This document shows, in pieces, positions 23,021-31,502 of a stretch of DNA of 58,452 bases. The stretch is from an uncultured Bacteroidales bacterium (GTDB lineage Bacteria; Bacteroidota; Bacteroidia; Bacteroidales; UBA932), in NCBI GenBank assembly GCA_900321655.1, contig ONWU01000029.1, positions 1 through 58,452 on the forward strand, given 5' to 3'. Both the position numbers and the translations under genes were made by a program. Each line of letters opens with the position of its first letter. Position 1 is the stretch's first letter. The notes beneath the pieces are model-generated. The model did no database searches. It worked only from the letters and a program-made list of their open reading frames with translations, and was not told where the DNA came from.

Positions 23021-23048
23021 GAGGGGTGCACTTCCAGGTGCACCCCTC
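23021..23048. terminator. hairpin between convergent cobB and serS
   Basis: A perfect 11-bp stem GAGGGGTGCAC/GTGCACCCCTC with a 6-nt loop lies 20 bp after the cobB stop. Flanking T-runs are poor, so it may work as a barrier hairpin for both strands rather than a classic intrinsic terminator. Confidence 0.65.
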
Positions 23049-23076
23049 AAATTATAACTAGCTGATAATCGGCCGA

Positions 23077-24348
23077 TTAGTCTATGCGGTCGAAACCGGT
23101 GTAAGGCCTCAGGACCTCGGGGATTTCGATGTAGCCTTCTTTCTGGTTGTCCTCCAGCAGGGCGGCCACTACGCGGGGCAGGGCCAGGGAGCTGCCGTTG
23201 AGGGTGTGAACCAGCTGGGTTTTGCCATCGGCATCCTTGTAGCGGCACTTGAGGCGGTTGGCCTGGAAGCTCTCGAAGTTGGAAACGGAAGAGATTTCCA
23301 GCCAGCGGCCCTGTGCGGCGCTCCACAGCTCGAAGTCGTAGGTGATGGCCGATGTGAAGCTCATGTCTCCGCCGCAGAGGCGAAGGATGCGGTACTTCAG
23401 GCCGAGGGCGTTCACCAGGCCTTCCACGTGGGCGATCATCTCGTCCAGGGCGGCGTAACTGTTCTCGGGCTTTTCGATGCGCACGATCTCTACTTTGTCG
23501 AACTGGTGCAGGCGGTTGAGGCCGCGCACGTCCTTACCGTAGGAACCGGCTTCGCGGCGGAAGCAGGGGGTATAGGCCGTAAGCTTCTGGGGGAACTGGT
23601 CCTCCGTGAGGATGACATCCCGGAAGATGTTGGTCACGGGAACTTCTGCGGTGGGAACCAGGTAGAACTGGTCCTCGTTGCAGTAGTACATCTGGCCTTC
23701 CTTGTCCGGCAGCTGACCGGTACCGAAACCGGAAGCGGCGTTCACCACCACGGGCGGCTCCACTTCCTTGTAACCGGCTGCGGTGTTGCGGTCCAGGAAG
23801 AAGTTGATGAGGGCGCGCTGCAGTTTGGCACCCTTGCCCTTGTACACGGGGAAGCCGGCACCGGTGATCTTGACACCCAGGTCGAAATCGATGATGTCGT
23901 ACTTCTTGGCCAGGTCCCAGTGGGGAAGGGCGTGTTCCGGAAGGGCTACCTCCGGGCCGCCCATCTTCACCACCACGTTGTCCTCGGCACCCTTTCCTTC
24001 CGGCACCTGGGCGCAGGGGATGTTGGGAAGCAGGGCCAGCAGCTCGTTGAGCTTGGCGTTGTTGTCATCGGCCATCTCCAGCAGTTCGCTGGAACGGGCC
24101 TTGAGCTTGGCTACTTCGCGTTTGGCCTCTTCGGCCTCCTGTTTCTTGCCTTCCTTCATCAGCTGGCCGATGGCGGCCGCCGCTTTCTTCTGCTCTGCGA
24201 GCATAGCGTCGCTGCGGGTCTGGAGGGCCTTGCGGTGGTCGTCCAGGACGATGATCTTGTTGACGATGTCCTGGGCGTCAAAGTTTTTAACGGCAAGTCT
24301 CCGGATTACAAAATCCGGAGACTCGCGTAAAAGTTTTAAAGTAAGCAT
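23077..24348 (-). CDS. serS: serine--tRNA ligase
   Basis: Class II aminoacyl-tRNA synthetase charging tRNA-Ser, 423 aa (usual length). The N-terminal coiled-coil arm that holds the tRNA spans about 28-105. Motif 2 is TPCFRREAGSYGKDVRGLNR, with FDKVEIV after it, and motif 3 is NGSSLALPRVVAALLEDNQ near the C-terminus. It follows rpmA by 3 bp, so it is read with the two ribosomal protein genes from the promoter at 25041-25071. Confidence 0.97.
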   Translation of the reverse strand: MLTLKLLRESPDFVIRRLAVKNFDAQDIVNKIIVLDDHRKALQTRSDAMLAEQKKAAAAIGQLMKEGKKQEAEEAKREVAKLKARSSELLEMADDNNAKLNELLALLPNIPCAQVPEGKGAEDNVVVKMGGPEVALPEHALPHWDLAKKYDIIDFDLGVKITGAGFPVYKGKGAKLQRALINFFLDRNTAAGYKEVEPPVVVNAASGFGTGQLPDKEGQMYYCNEDQFYLVPTAEVPVTNIFRDVILTEDQFPQKLTAYTPCFRREAGSYGKDVRGLNRLHQFDKVEIVRIEKPENSYAALDEMIAHVEGLVNALGLKYRILRLCGGDMSFTSAITYDFELWSAAQGRWLEISSVSNFESFQANRLKCRYKDADGKTQLVHTLNGSSLALPRVVAALLEDNQKEGYIEIPEVLRPYTGFDRID

Positions 24349-24351
24349 GTC

Positions 24352-24612
24352 TTAGTTCTCGAAGGGAAGTACGGAAACAAAAGACTTGTCTTCGCGCTTG
24401 CGGGTGAATTTCACGGTTCCGTCGATAAGAGCGTAGAGGGTGTGATCTTTACCCATACCCACGTTCAGACCCGGGTTGTGAACGGTACCGCGCTGACGCA
24501 CGATGATGTTACCGGCCTTTACGACCTCCTCGCCGAACTTCTTGATGCCCAGACGTTTGGAATGCGACTCACGGCCGTTCTTGGAACTGGATTGACCTTT
24601 CTTGTGTGCCAT
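24352..24612 (-). CDS. rpmA: 50S ribosomal protein bL27
   Basis: Large-subunit protein bL27, 86 aa, starting [20 protein letters not shown]; its N-terminal tail reaches the peptidyl-transferase centre. There is no extra N-terminal leader that would need cleavage as in Firmicutes. It follows rplU by 22 bp in the conserved rplU-rpmA pair. Confidence 0.98.
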   Translation of the reverse strand: MAHKKGQSSSKNGRESHSKRLGIKKFGEEVVKAGNIIVRQRGTVHNPGLNVGMGKDHTLYALIDGTVKFTRKREDKSFVSVLPFEN

Positions 24613-24634
24613 AATCTAATTCTGTCTTTAAAAG

Positions 24635-24946
24635 TTAAGCGATAGCGTCGATGTGGATCTTGGTGAGCTTCTGGCGGTGGCCATTGAGCGTCTGGAATCC
24701 CTTGCGACGGATTTTCTTGAACACGAGCACCTTCTTGGCCTTGGCATCATCGTCTACGACGGTGGCGGAAACCTTGGCGCCCTTCACATAAGGAGTACCG
24801 ACCTTTACCTTGCCCTCGTTGTCTATGAGGAGCACTTTGTCGAACTCTACGGATTCTCCGTTCTTGGCCTGGAGGCGGTTCACGAAGATATCCATGCCAG
24901 CTTCTACTTTAAACTGCTGACTTGCAATGTCTACGATTGCGTACAT
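24635..24946 (-). CDS. rplU: 50S ribosomal protein bL21
   Basis: Large-subunit protein bL21, 103 aa, starting MYAIVDIASQQFKVEAGMDI and ending with the RKGFQTLNGHRQKLTKIHID block conserved in the family. First gene of rplU-rpmA-serS, with a leader of about 90 nt. Confidence 0.98.
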   Translation of the reverse strand: MYAIVDIASQQFKVEAGMDIFVNRLQAKNGESVEFDKVLLIDNEGKVKVGTPYVKGAKVSATVVDDDAKAKKVLVFKKIRRKGFQTLNGHRQKLTKIHIDAIA

Positions 24947-24984
24947 TTTAATAAAAACTTGTTAAAAGTTTTGGACCGTAAGCG

Positions 24985-25001
24985 TCTGCCATCTCGGCAG
25001 A
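24985..25001 (-). promoter_or_regulatory. hairpin in the rplU leader
   Basis: TCTGCC (24985-24990) and GGCAGA (24996-25001) form a 6-bp stem with a 5-nt loop in the rplU 5' leader. A second AT-rich palindrome, AAAACTTGTTAAAAGTTTT, lies at 24954-24972 near the start codon. Such a leader could serve ribosomal-protein autoregulation; no known leader family was recognised. Confidence 0.4.
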
Positions 25002-25040
25002 TCTTATAGGGCTCAGCGGCCATCTCAAAAATTGGGACTG

Positions 25041-25071
25041 CAAAGATACGGTTTTTTCTTTGAAAACCAAA
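25041..25071 (-). promoter_or_regulatory. promoter of rplU-rpmA-serS
   Basis: On the minus strand TTTG (25068-25071) and TATCTTTG (25041-25048) are 19 bp apart, a close match to the Bacteroidetes consensus. The -33 element lies 15 bp from the stop of the upstream sensor gene. Confidence 0.75.
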
Positions 25072-25086
25072 TTTTTCCCTCAAAAA

Positions 25087-27684
25087 CTACCGTCTTTCAC
25101 CGGGTTGGCGCCCAAAGAGTTCCTTGAAACATTTGGAAAAATAGGACGGGGTTCCGAAGCCCACGGCATAGGCGATTTCCGCCACGGTCTTGTCCGTGGT
25201 CTTGAGGAGCTGCTCCGCGGTTTTGAGCCGGGTGATGCGGATGAGTTCCACCGGAGAATAGCCGGTGAGGGCTTTCACCTTGCGGTACAGCTGCACGCGG
25301 GAGAGCCCCAGGGCCGATCCGATCTGCTCCACGCTCAGGTTTTCATCGGCCAGGTTTTCCCGAACTACCGCCCGGAAGCGGGCCAGGAAGTCGTTTTCCT
25401 GGGGCCTGGCGGCGCTTTCCCCGGTCTCCAGATAATGTTCCTTCAAAAGGATGCGGCTCTTCAGGAGGTTGCCGATGCGGGACAGGAGCACGCGCTCGCT
25501 GAAGGGCTTGGAGATGTAGGCATCGGCCCCGGAATCGTAGCCCTGGGCCCGCTGGTCCTCCAGGGATTTGGCCGTCAGGAGGATGACGGGAATGTGGCTG
25601 GTGGCCAGCTGCCCCTTGAGGGCCGAGCACAGTTCCAGCCCGCTCATCACGGGCATCATCACATCGCTCACCACCAGGTCCGGCAGTTCCCTGGAAGCTT
25701 TTTCCAGGCCCTCTTCTCCGTTACAGGCCGTCAAAATCCGGTATTCTCCTTCCAGCAGGGTGCCGATAAAGGAGCGGAGGTCTGCATTGTCGTCCACCAC
25801 CAGGATGGTGGGGCGGTCTTCCGGCTGGATAACCCGGCCGGCCGCTTCCTTGCGGCGGGTATTGTCCGTGGTGTATACTTCCTTGTAGTGTTCGGTATAG
25901 GCCGATGCCTCCTTCCCTTCTACCACCTGGGCGCCCTTCTGCTCCAGTGGGATGCGGAGGGTGAACAGGGAGCCTTTCCCCAGGGTACTGGAGACGGCCA
26001 CGCTGCCGCTGTGCAGCTCGGCCACGGCTTTGACCAGCGCCAGGCCTATTCCGGTTCCCGTCGTGGACTCCGAAGCCTGGTAAAAACGCTCGAAGATATA
26101 GGGAAGCTTGTCTTCCGGGATGCCCTCTCCGTCGTCTTCCACCTTCAGGACGGCTTCCTGCCCTTCCCGCTTCACGGAAACGGTGATGATTCCGTCCTCC
26201 CGTGTATGCTTGATGGAATTGCCCAGCAGGTTGAAAAGGATGCGCTCCAGAAGGCGCATATCGGCCTCTACCGGCAGGCTGTCCTCTCCCTCGAAGCGGA
26301 GCTGGCGCTGGGTTCCCTCAAAGCCGGTCATCCATTCCTTCACGGCGGCGGAGAGATTGAAACGGGACACTTCCAACTTCTGGTTTCCGCTTTCTATCTT
26401 TCTGAAATCCAGGATGTTATTAACCAGCTGCCGGAGAATCTCCACGTTTCTTCGGGCCATCAGGAGGGGCTGTCGCTGGCTTTCGTCCACTTTTCCTTCC
26501 AACACGTGGTCCAGCGGACCCGCCACCAGCGTGAGGGGCGTGCGGAGGTCGTGGCTCACGGAGGTGAAGAACTCCAGCTTGGCCTGGGTGCTTTCTTCCA
26601 GCTGCTGCTTGAGCTGCCGGGTAATCCGGTAACTCCAGTAGGTCTGGGAGGCCACCAAGATCAGTAGGACCGCAAGGGCGATCACCATCCACATAATGAT
26701 ACGCTGGTTGTTGTACTGGAGGAGGAATTCGTCCAGCTGCCCGTTCACATTCCGCACCATGTCCCGCTGGGTGGCAATCTCTTCTTCCTGCATCTTGAGC
26801 ATCAGGGCGTTGTGGCTGTCTACCAGCGCACTTTCCAGCCGTTTTTCCCGTTCGTAGGGCTTTCCCTGCAGGATGTTCAGGGCCAGCTCCATCACCAGGT
26901 CTCCCCGGGTGGGATACAGGTAGGAAGCCGTAAGAACCCCGTCGATGACATCCTGCAACCCGGCATCGGGCAGGGCGTCCACGCCGAAAAACGGAATGTC
27001 CGAGGGCTCTCCCAGGGCCCGGCGGGCACCCAGGGCCATCCGGTCGTTCTGGCCGAAGACGGCATCCGGCCGGATGCCCTTTTCCTTCAGTTCCAGCATA
27101 GCCTGATAGCCGTCTTCCTCCAGCCAGTTGCCGTAGGGGGCGGCCAGCAGCTTCATCCCGGGATGCTCTGAAAGCGCTTCCACAAAGCCCTTGTGGCGGT
27201 CGTCCGCCGGGGAGGAGCCCGCCAGGCCCTGGATCTCCACCACCTGGCCTTCCCCTTCCAGGAGATCGGCCATCAGCTGCCCCATCATCCGCCCGATTTC
27301 CACGTTATCGGCCCCGATGAAGGCCGTATACTTGTCCGAATCAATCTTGCGGTCGAAGAGGATGACGGGAATGCCGGCGTCAAAGGCCTCTTCCACGGCG
27401 CTGGTGATGGTGCTGGTCTGGTTGGGGGAAACCACCAGGAGGTCTACTCCTTCCCGCACGAACTCCCGGATCTGCTCCATCTGCCGGTAACTGTTGTCAT
27501 CGGCTGATACAAAGCGGATCTGAACCCCGCTGATGCGGGCGGCCATTTCCAGTTCGTCGTTCAGTTTGGTGCGCCAGATGTCGTTGCTGCACTGGGATAC
27601 GCCAATAACCAGGGACTTCTTCCCTCCGCCACAGGCCGAGAGAAGAAGTGCCGCTGATATGATAAGAAGGAGTTTTTTTAACAT
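25087..27684 (-). CDS. hybrid two-component system regulator with periplasmic sugar-binding-type sensor
   Basis: One-protein signalling system of 865 aa (HTCS). Signal region with a lipobox-like LLLSAC (Cys18); residues 24-300 form a LacI/ribose-binding-type periplasmic domain (LVIGVSQCSNDIWRTKLNDE, PVILFDRK, GQNDRMALGA); a membrane helix at 329-350; HisKA with FFTSVSHDLRTPLTL (His378); HATPase with NLLGNSIKHT and GTGIGLALVKA; a receiver with SDVMMPVMSG (Asp674); and a C-terminal AraC-type HTH (about 755-865). B. thetaiotaomicron BT1754 has this architecture, binds fructose in its periplasmic domain and activates the levan locus. Since fructokinase, porter, GH32 and SusCD genes follow on the same strand, fructose is the likely signal. 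Confidence 0.95.
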   Translation of the reverse strand: MLKKLLLIISAALLLSACGGGKKSLVIGVSQCSNDIWRTKLNDELEMAARISGVQIRFVSADDNSYRQMEQIREFVREGVDLLVVSPNQTSTITSAVEEAFDAGIPVILFDRKIDSDKYTAFIGADNVEIGRMMGQLMADLLEGEGQVVEIQGLAGSSPADDRHKGFVEALSEHPGMKLLAAPYGNWLEEDGYQAMLELKEKGIRPDAVFGQNDRMALGARRALGEPSDIPFFGVDALPDAGLQDVIDGVLTASYLYPTRGDLVMELALNILQGKPYEREKRLESALVDSHNALMLKMQEEEIATQRDMVRNVNGQLDEFLLQYNNQRIIMWMVIALAVLLILVASQTYWSYRITRQLKQQLEESTQAKLEFFTSVSHDLRTPLTLVAGPLDHVLEGKVDESQRQPLLMARRNVEILRQLVNNILDFRKIESGNQKLEVSRFNLSAAVKEWMTGFEGTQRQLRFEGEDSLPVEADMRLLERILFNLLGNSIKHTREDGIITVSVKREGQEAVLKVEDDGEGIPEDKLPYIFERFYQASESTTGTGIGLALVKAVAELHSGSVAVSSTLGKGSLFTLRIPLEQKGAQVVEGKEASAYTEHYKEVYTTDNTRRKEAAGRVIQPEDRPTILVVDDNADLRSFIGTLLEGEYRILTACNGEEGLEKASRELPDLVVSDVMMPVMSGLELCSALKGQLATSHIPVILLTAKSLEDQRAQGYDSGADAYISKPFSERVLLSRIGNLLKSRILLKEHYLETGESAARPQENDFLARFRAVVRENLADENLSVEQIGSALGLSRVQLYRKVKALTGYSPVELIRITRLKTAEQLLKTTDKTVAEIAYAVGFGTPSYFSKCFKELFGRQPGERR

Positions 27685-27689
27685 CTATT

Positions 27690-28559
27690 CTATTTTAAGG
27701 AATCCGGGACCACCGGCATGGCTCCGCTCTGGGTGCACACATAGGCCGATACCCTGACGGCCGTCTCGTGGGCCTCGGGAACGGTTTTTCCGTTCAGCAG
27801 GGATCCCACGAAGGCTCCGGTGAAGGAGTCTCCGGCGCCCACCGTATCGGCCACCTTCACCTTGGGCGTGTCCAGGAAGGACAGGCCGCCCTCGTAGAAG
27901 ACGTAGCTGCCGTTGACCCCGCAGGTGAGGATGAGCATCTGCAGGTTATAGGTTTTGATGAGGCTGCGGCATTTTTCCTCCAGGGAAAGGCCCGGCAGCT
28001 CGAACAGGCGGGAGATAACCACCAGTTCCTCATCGTTGATCTTGAGGATGTCGCAGCAGTGGAAGGAAGCTTCCAGCACTTCCTTGCTGTAGAAATCCTG
28101 CCTCAGATTGATGTCAAATACCTTCAGGCAATCCTTCGGCACCGCCTGCAGGAACAGGCCGATGCTCTCCCGGGAAACGGCGTTGCGCTGGGCCAGGGAG
28201 CCGAAGCAGACCGCCTTGCAGTCTGCGGCGAGGGCCGCGAGCTCTTTGGTATACGGGATGTTGTCCCAGGCTACGTCCGTCTTGATCTCGTACTGGGGAA
28301 CCCCCTGCTGGTCCAGGGTTACCTGCACCGTGCCGGTGGGATACTCCACGCGGTCCAGGTGGTAGGGAAGGTGGTGCGCTTCCAGCGATTCCACAATCTC
28401 CTCTCCCAGGGCGTCCTGGCCGATGGCGCTCACCGCCATTCCTTCCAGGCCGAACTGGCTGGCGTGATAGGCAAAGTTGGCGGGGGCGCCGCCCAGTTTC
28501 TTTCCTTCGGGAAGCATATCCCAAAGCGCTTCCCCTATTCCGATAACGAATTTACCCAT
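27690..28559 (-). CDS. fructokinase (PfkB/ribokinase family)
   Basis: Sugar kinase of 289 aa, probably phosphorylating fructose to fructose-6-phosphate in the cytoplasm. The PfkB N-terminal GGAPANFAYHASQFG and the C-terminal ATP-binding/catalytic signature DTVGAGDSFTGAFVGSLL (Asp as base) are intact. Length and gene order match BT1757 of the B. thetaiotaomicron fructan locus. It sits 2 bp after the porter gene and 5 bp before the sensor gene. Confidence 0.92.
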   Translation of the reverse strand: MGKFVIGIGEALWDMLPEGKKLGGAPANFAYHASQFGLEGMAVSAIGQDALGEEIVESLEAHHLPYHLDRVEYPTGTVQVTLDQQGVPQYEIKTDVAWDNIPYTKELAALAADCKAVCFGSLAQRNAVSRESIGLFLQAVPKDCLKVFDINLRQDFYSKEVLEASFHCCDILKINDEELVVISRLFELPGLSLEEKCRSLIKTYNLQMLILTCGVNGSYVFYEGGLSFLDTPKVKVADTVGAGDSFTGAFVGSLLNGKTVPEAHETAVRVSAYVCTQSGAMPVVPDSLK

Positions 28560-28561
28560 GA

Positions 28562-29713
28562 TTACTTGCTCACTTTATTGAAATAGCAGAAAAGGTAGAT
28601 GACACCCACCGTCATCACGGCCACGGCACCGGCCTGGCCCACGGCGTCGGAAGCAAAGCCCATAAGGAGCGGGAAAACGGTACCTCCGAAAAGGCCCATG
28701 ATCATCAGGCCGCTCACCTCGTTCTGCTTCTCGGGAACGGCCAGCAGGGCCTGCGAGAACACGATGGAGAAGATATTGGAGTTGCCGAATCCCACCAGGG
28801 CGATGGCTACGTAAAGGATTTCCTTGCTATGGCCGAAGAACATCCCGCACATCGAAAGGGCCATCAGCACCACGCTCACCAGGAAGAACTTCCGGTGGGA
28901 GAACTTGGACAGGATGAAGGATCCGGACAGGCAGCCGATGGTACGGAAGATAAAGTACAGGCTGGTGGCGAAACCGGCCTCCGTGAGGGTCATTCCCACC
29001 CTTTCCATCAGGAGTTTCGGGGCGGTGGTGTTGGTACCTACGTCAATACCCACGTGGCACATAATGCCCAGGAAGCTGAGCAGCACGATGGGTTTTCCCA
29101 GCAGCTTGAAGCACTCCACAAAGCCGGAAGCCTTGTCGGCCACCTGCTCCCGCTCGATGGGGGAGAGGGACAGCAGCAGGGCTGCCAGGATGCCGATGGC
29201 GCCGTACACCGGGAAGAGCACCCTCCAGCCCAGGCCGAAGGACGGCAGGGCGGCGGTAGCGCCCCACATGGCGATGTAAGGGGCCATGAAGGAGGCAATG
29301 GCCTTCACGAACTGGCCGAAGGTCATGGTGCTGGCCAGTTTGTCCCCCTTGATGATATTGGTGATCAGGGGGTTCAGGGAGGTCTGCATCAGGGCGTTGC
29401 CGATTCCCAGCAGGGAGAAGGCGGCCAGCATGAGGCCGTAGCTTTCCCCGAAGATGGGAAGGATGAGGGAGACCACCGTCACTACCAGAGAAAGCAGCAC
29501 GGTATTCTTCCGGCCGATGCGGTTCATCAGGATGCCCGTGGGGACGGAGAAGATCAGGAACCAGAAGAACACCAGCGAAGGGAAGATGTTGGCGGCCGAA
29601 TCGGACAGATTCAGGTCTGCCTGGACATAGTTGGAGGCGATGCCCACGAGGTCTACGAACCCCATCGCAAAGAAGCAGAGCATCACCGGTATGAGTTGTA
29701 TCTTTTTGTTCAT
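28562..29713 (-). CDS. MFS sugar transporter (FucP/GluP-like), probably fructose importer
   Basis: Inner-membrane permease of 383 aa with about twelve hydrophobic helices. The opening QLIPVMLCFFAMGFVDLVGI, the loop LMNRIGRKNTVLL after helix 2 (an MFS motif A variant) and LLGIGNALMQTSLNPL fit the sugar:cation symporter subfamily used by Bacteroides, as with BT1758. It should bring in fructose released by the GH32 enzymes. Its ATG overlaps the last base of the GH32 gene upstream, so translation is likely coupled. Confidence 0.92.
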   Translation of the reverse strand: MNKKIQLIPVMLCFFAMGFVDLVGIASNYVQADLNLSDSAANIFPSLVFFWFLIFSVPTGILMNRIGRKNTVLLSLVVTVVSLILPIFGESYGLMLAAFSLLGIGNALMQTSLNPLITNIIKGDKLASTMTFGQFVKAIASFMAPYIAMWGATAALPSFGLGWRVLFPVYGAIGILAALLLSLSPIEREQVADKASGFVECFKLLGKPIVLLSFLGIMCHVGIDVGTNTTAPKLLMERVGMTLTEAGFATSLYFIFRTIGCLSGSFILSKFSHRKFFLVSVVLMALSMCGMFFGHSKEILYVAIALVGFGNSNIFSIVFSQALLAVPEKQNEVSGLMIMGLFGGTVFPLLMGFASDAVGQAGAVAVMTVGVIYLFCYFNKVSK

Positions 29714-31473
29714 TACTTGGCTATAGGATAAAGTGTTACATCGGCCTTGGCGTTGCCGTAAAGCCTGAGCGTGTTGTAGGGGGCCGAAGGGAAGACGAGG
29801 TTGGTCATCGCGAAGTCTTCACCGAAGGCCTCGATGCTGGCGCTGTCCACCAGCAGGCGCAGCTCCATCCTGCCTCCCACGCGGGTGGGGGCGGTGGTGA
29901 CGGCGGCGAACTTCTTGGAGAACTTCACCATTCCGCTTCCGCGGCGGTCCATCGAGAAGGTCTGGGACTCCGGCTCATAGGAGAAGACCACCTGCTCTCC
30001 GGACTCGTTGGAAAGCACGAAAGTGGCGCCTTCCTTTTTCTGCAGGGTGAAGCGCAGGACCAGTTCGTAGGCCTTGGCCGGAGCCTCAAACAGCTCCACG
30101 GGGGCCGTCGACAGCGTGTACTGGACCGGGTTGCCCCGGAGGGCTTCCACTTCCCGGGACGGGGTGCTCCTGAGGATCACTTCCTTTCCCTTGCGGATGA
30201 GACTCAGGTCACGCGGGACGGAGTTGGAGCTGCGGAACTGGGTGGTGGGAACGGAATTGGCATACTGCCAGTTGCTCATCCAGGCGATGGCCACGGTGCG
30301 GCCCTCCGGAGCGTTGCTCCAGGTGACGGCGGCATAGTGGTCCTTGCCGTAATCCATCCAGCGGGTGACGGTGGGAAGGTCATCGCATTTGAACGTCTTC
30401 CCGTCGTAGCTGCCCACAAAGTACTGGGTGGCGCTGCCGCCGAAGGGGCCGCCGGGGTTGATGTTCAGAAGAAGGACCCACTTGTCTTTCCCCTCGAAGG
30501 GCAGACGGATCAGGTCCGGGCACTCCCACACACCGTTGTGGTTGCCGTAGGACAGGCCGAAGCTGCTGTCATACGTCCAGTCCCTGAGGTTGTCGGAGCT
30601 GTAGAACTGCACCTCCTGGCCGGCGGCCAGCACCACCTTCCACTGGCGGGTCTGGTCGTCCCAGAACAGCTTGGGGTCCCGGAAGTCGGGCGTATCTTCG
30701 GCCATGATCACCGGATTGCCGGCATATTTGGTGAAGGTGCGGCCGTTATCCAGGCTGTAGGCGATGCTCTGGGTCTGGTTGTCTCCGTCGGAAGTATACA
30801 TCGCAATGATGGCGCCCCGGCCGAAACCGGCGGTATTGTTCTCATCCACCACGGCGCTGCCGCTGAAGATGGCGCCCAGATCGTCCGGGGCCAGGGCAAC
30901 ATCCAGGTGTTCCCAGTTCACGAGGTCCTTGGAAACGGCGTGTCCCCAGTGCATATTGCCCCAGAAACTGCCGTAGGGATTATACTGATAGAACAAATGC
31001 CATTCCCCGTCCTTGTAGACCATTCCGTTGGGATCGTTCATCCAGCCCCACTGGGGGGAGAAATGGTAGGTGGGGCGGTAGAGTTTTTCCTTGTTGGCGG
31101 AATCTATGGCGGGCAGGGTGACCATTTCGCTCCAGCACACATCGTCGGACGGGTCCCGGCGCACGCCGCGGCCCTGGGTCATCTTGATATCCAGCAGGAT
31201 GCTGCTGCCGGCCCATTTTCCCAGGTCCAGCGGAACCAGGTAGTCTGTCTTGTCTATGGCCAGGGAAACGTTGGCCTTCAGGACGGCCTGCCCGTTGGAG
31301 AGCACTTTCACGGTGGCTTCCTGGGCCGTTTCCTGTACGGGAAGCATTACGTAGCGGTCTTTCCCGCTCACCTGGATCATCGTGTGCGTTTCACTCAGGT
31401 GGGTAACAGTAAGGCTCTGAGCCCCGGCAAGGACCGGGAGCATCAGAGCCATAAGAGTGAGAAGTCGTTTCAT
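29713..31473 (-). CDS. GH32 fructanase, periplasmic type
   Basis: Beta-fructosidase of 586 aa. It has a cleavable signal peptide (MKRLLTLMALMLPVLAGAQS) and no lipobox, suggesting the periplasm. Residues 21-125 form an N-terminal beta domain of the DUF4980 kind. The five-bladed propeller carries all three GH32 carboxylates: WMNDPNG (nucleophile Asp147), FRDPK (Asp266) and WECPD (acid/base Glu317). A C-terminal beta-sandwich follows from about 440. Whether it prefers levan or inulin linkages cannot be told from sequence. A TATATTTG element lies 4 nt before its ATG, so it may head a second transcription unit with porter, kinase and sensor. Confidence 0.95.
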   Translation of the reverse strand: MKRLLTLMALMLPVLAGAQSLTVTHLSETHTMIQVSGKDRYVMLPVQETAQEATVKVLSNGQAVLKANVSLAIDKTDYLVPLDLGKWAGSSILLDIKMTQGRGVRRDPSDDVCWSEMVTLPAIDSANKEKLYRPTYHFSPQWGWMNDPNGMVYKDGEWHLFYQYNPYGSFWGNMHWGHAVSKDLVNWEHLDVALAPDDLGAIFSGSAVVDENNTAGFGRGAIIAMYTSDGDNQTQSIAYSLDNGRTFTKYAGNPVIMAEDTPDFRDPKLFWDDQTRQWKVVLAAGQEVQFYSSDNLRDWTYDSSFGLSYGNHNGVWECPDLIRLPFEGKDKWVLLLNINPGGPFGGSATQYFVGSYDGKTFKCDDLPTVTRWMDYGKDHYAAVTWSNAPEGRTVAIAWMSNWQYANSVPTTQFRSSNSVPRDLSLIRKGKEVILRSTPSREVEALRGNPVQYTLSTAPVELFEAPAKAYELVLRFTLQKKEGATFVLSNESGEQVVFSYEPESQTFSMDRRGSGMVKFSKKFAAVTTAPTRVGGRMELRLLVDSASIEAFGEDFAMTNLVFPSAPYNTLRLYGNAKADVTLYPIAK

Positions 31474-31477
31474 GCTT

Positions 31478-31485
31478 CAAATATA
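31478..31485 (-). promoter_or_regulatory. -7 type element before the periplasmic GH32 gene
   Basis: The minus strand reads TATATTTG, ending 4 nt before the ATG at 31473. No good -33 element is present; it lies in the 29-bp gap after the second GH32 gene. An internal, possibly constitutive, promoter is suggested. Confidence 0.4.
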
Positions 31486-31502
31486 GCTAAAAAACGAGAC
31501 TT

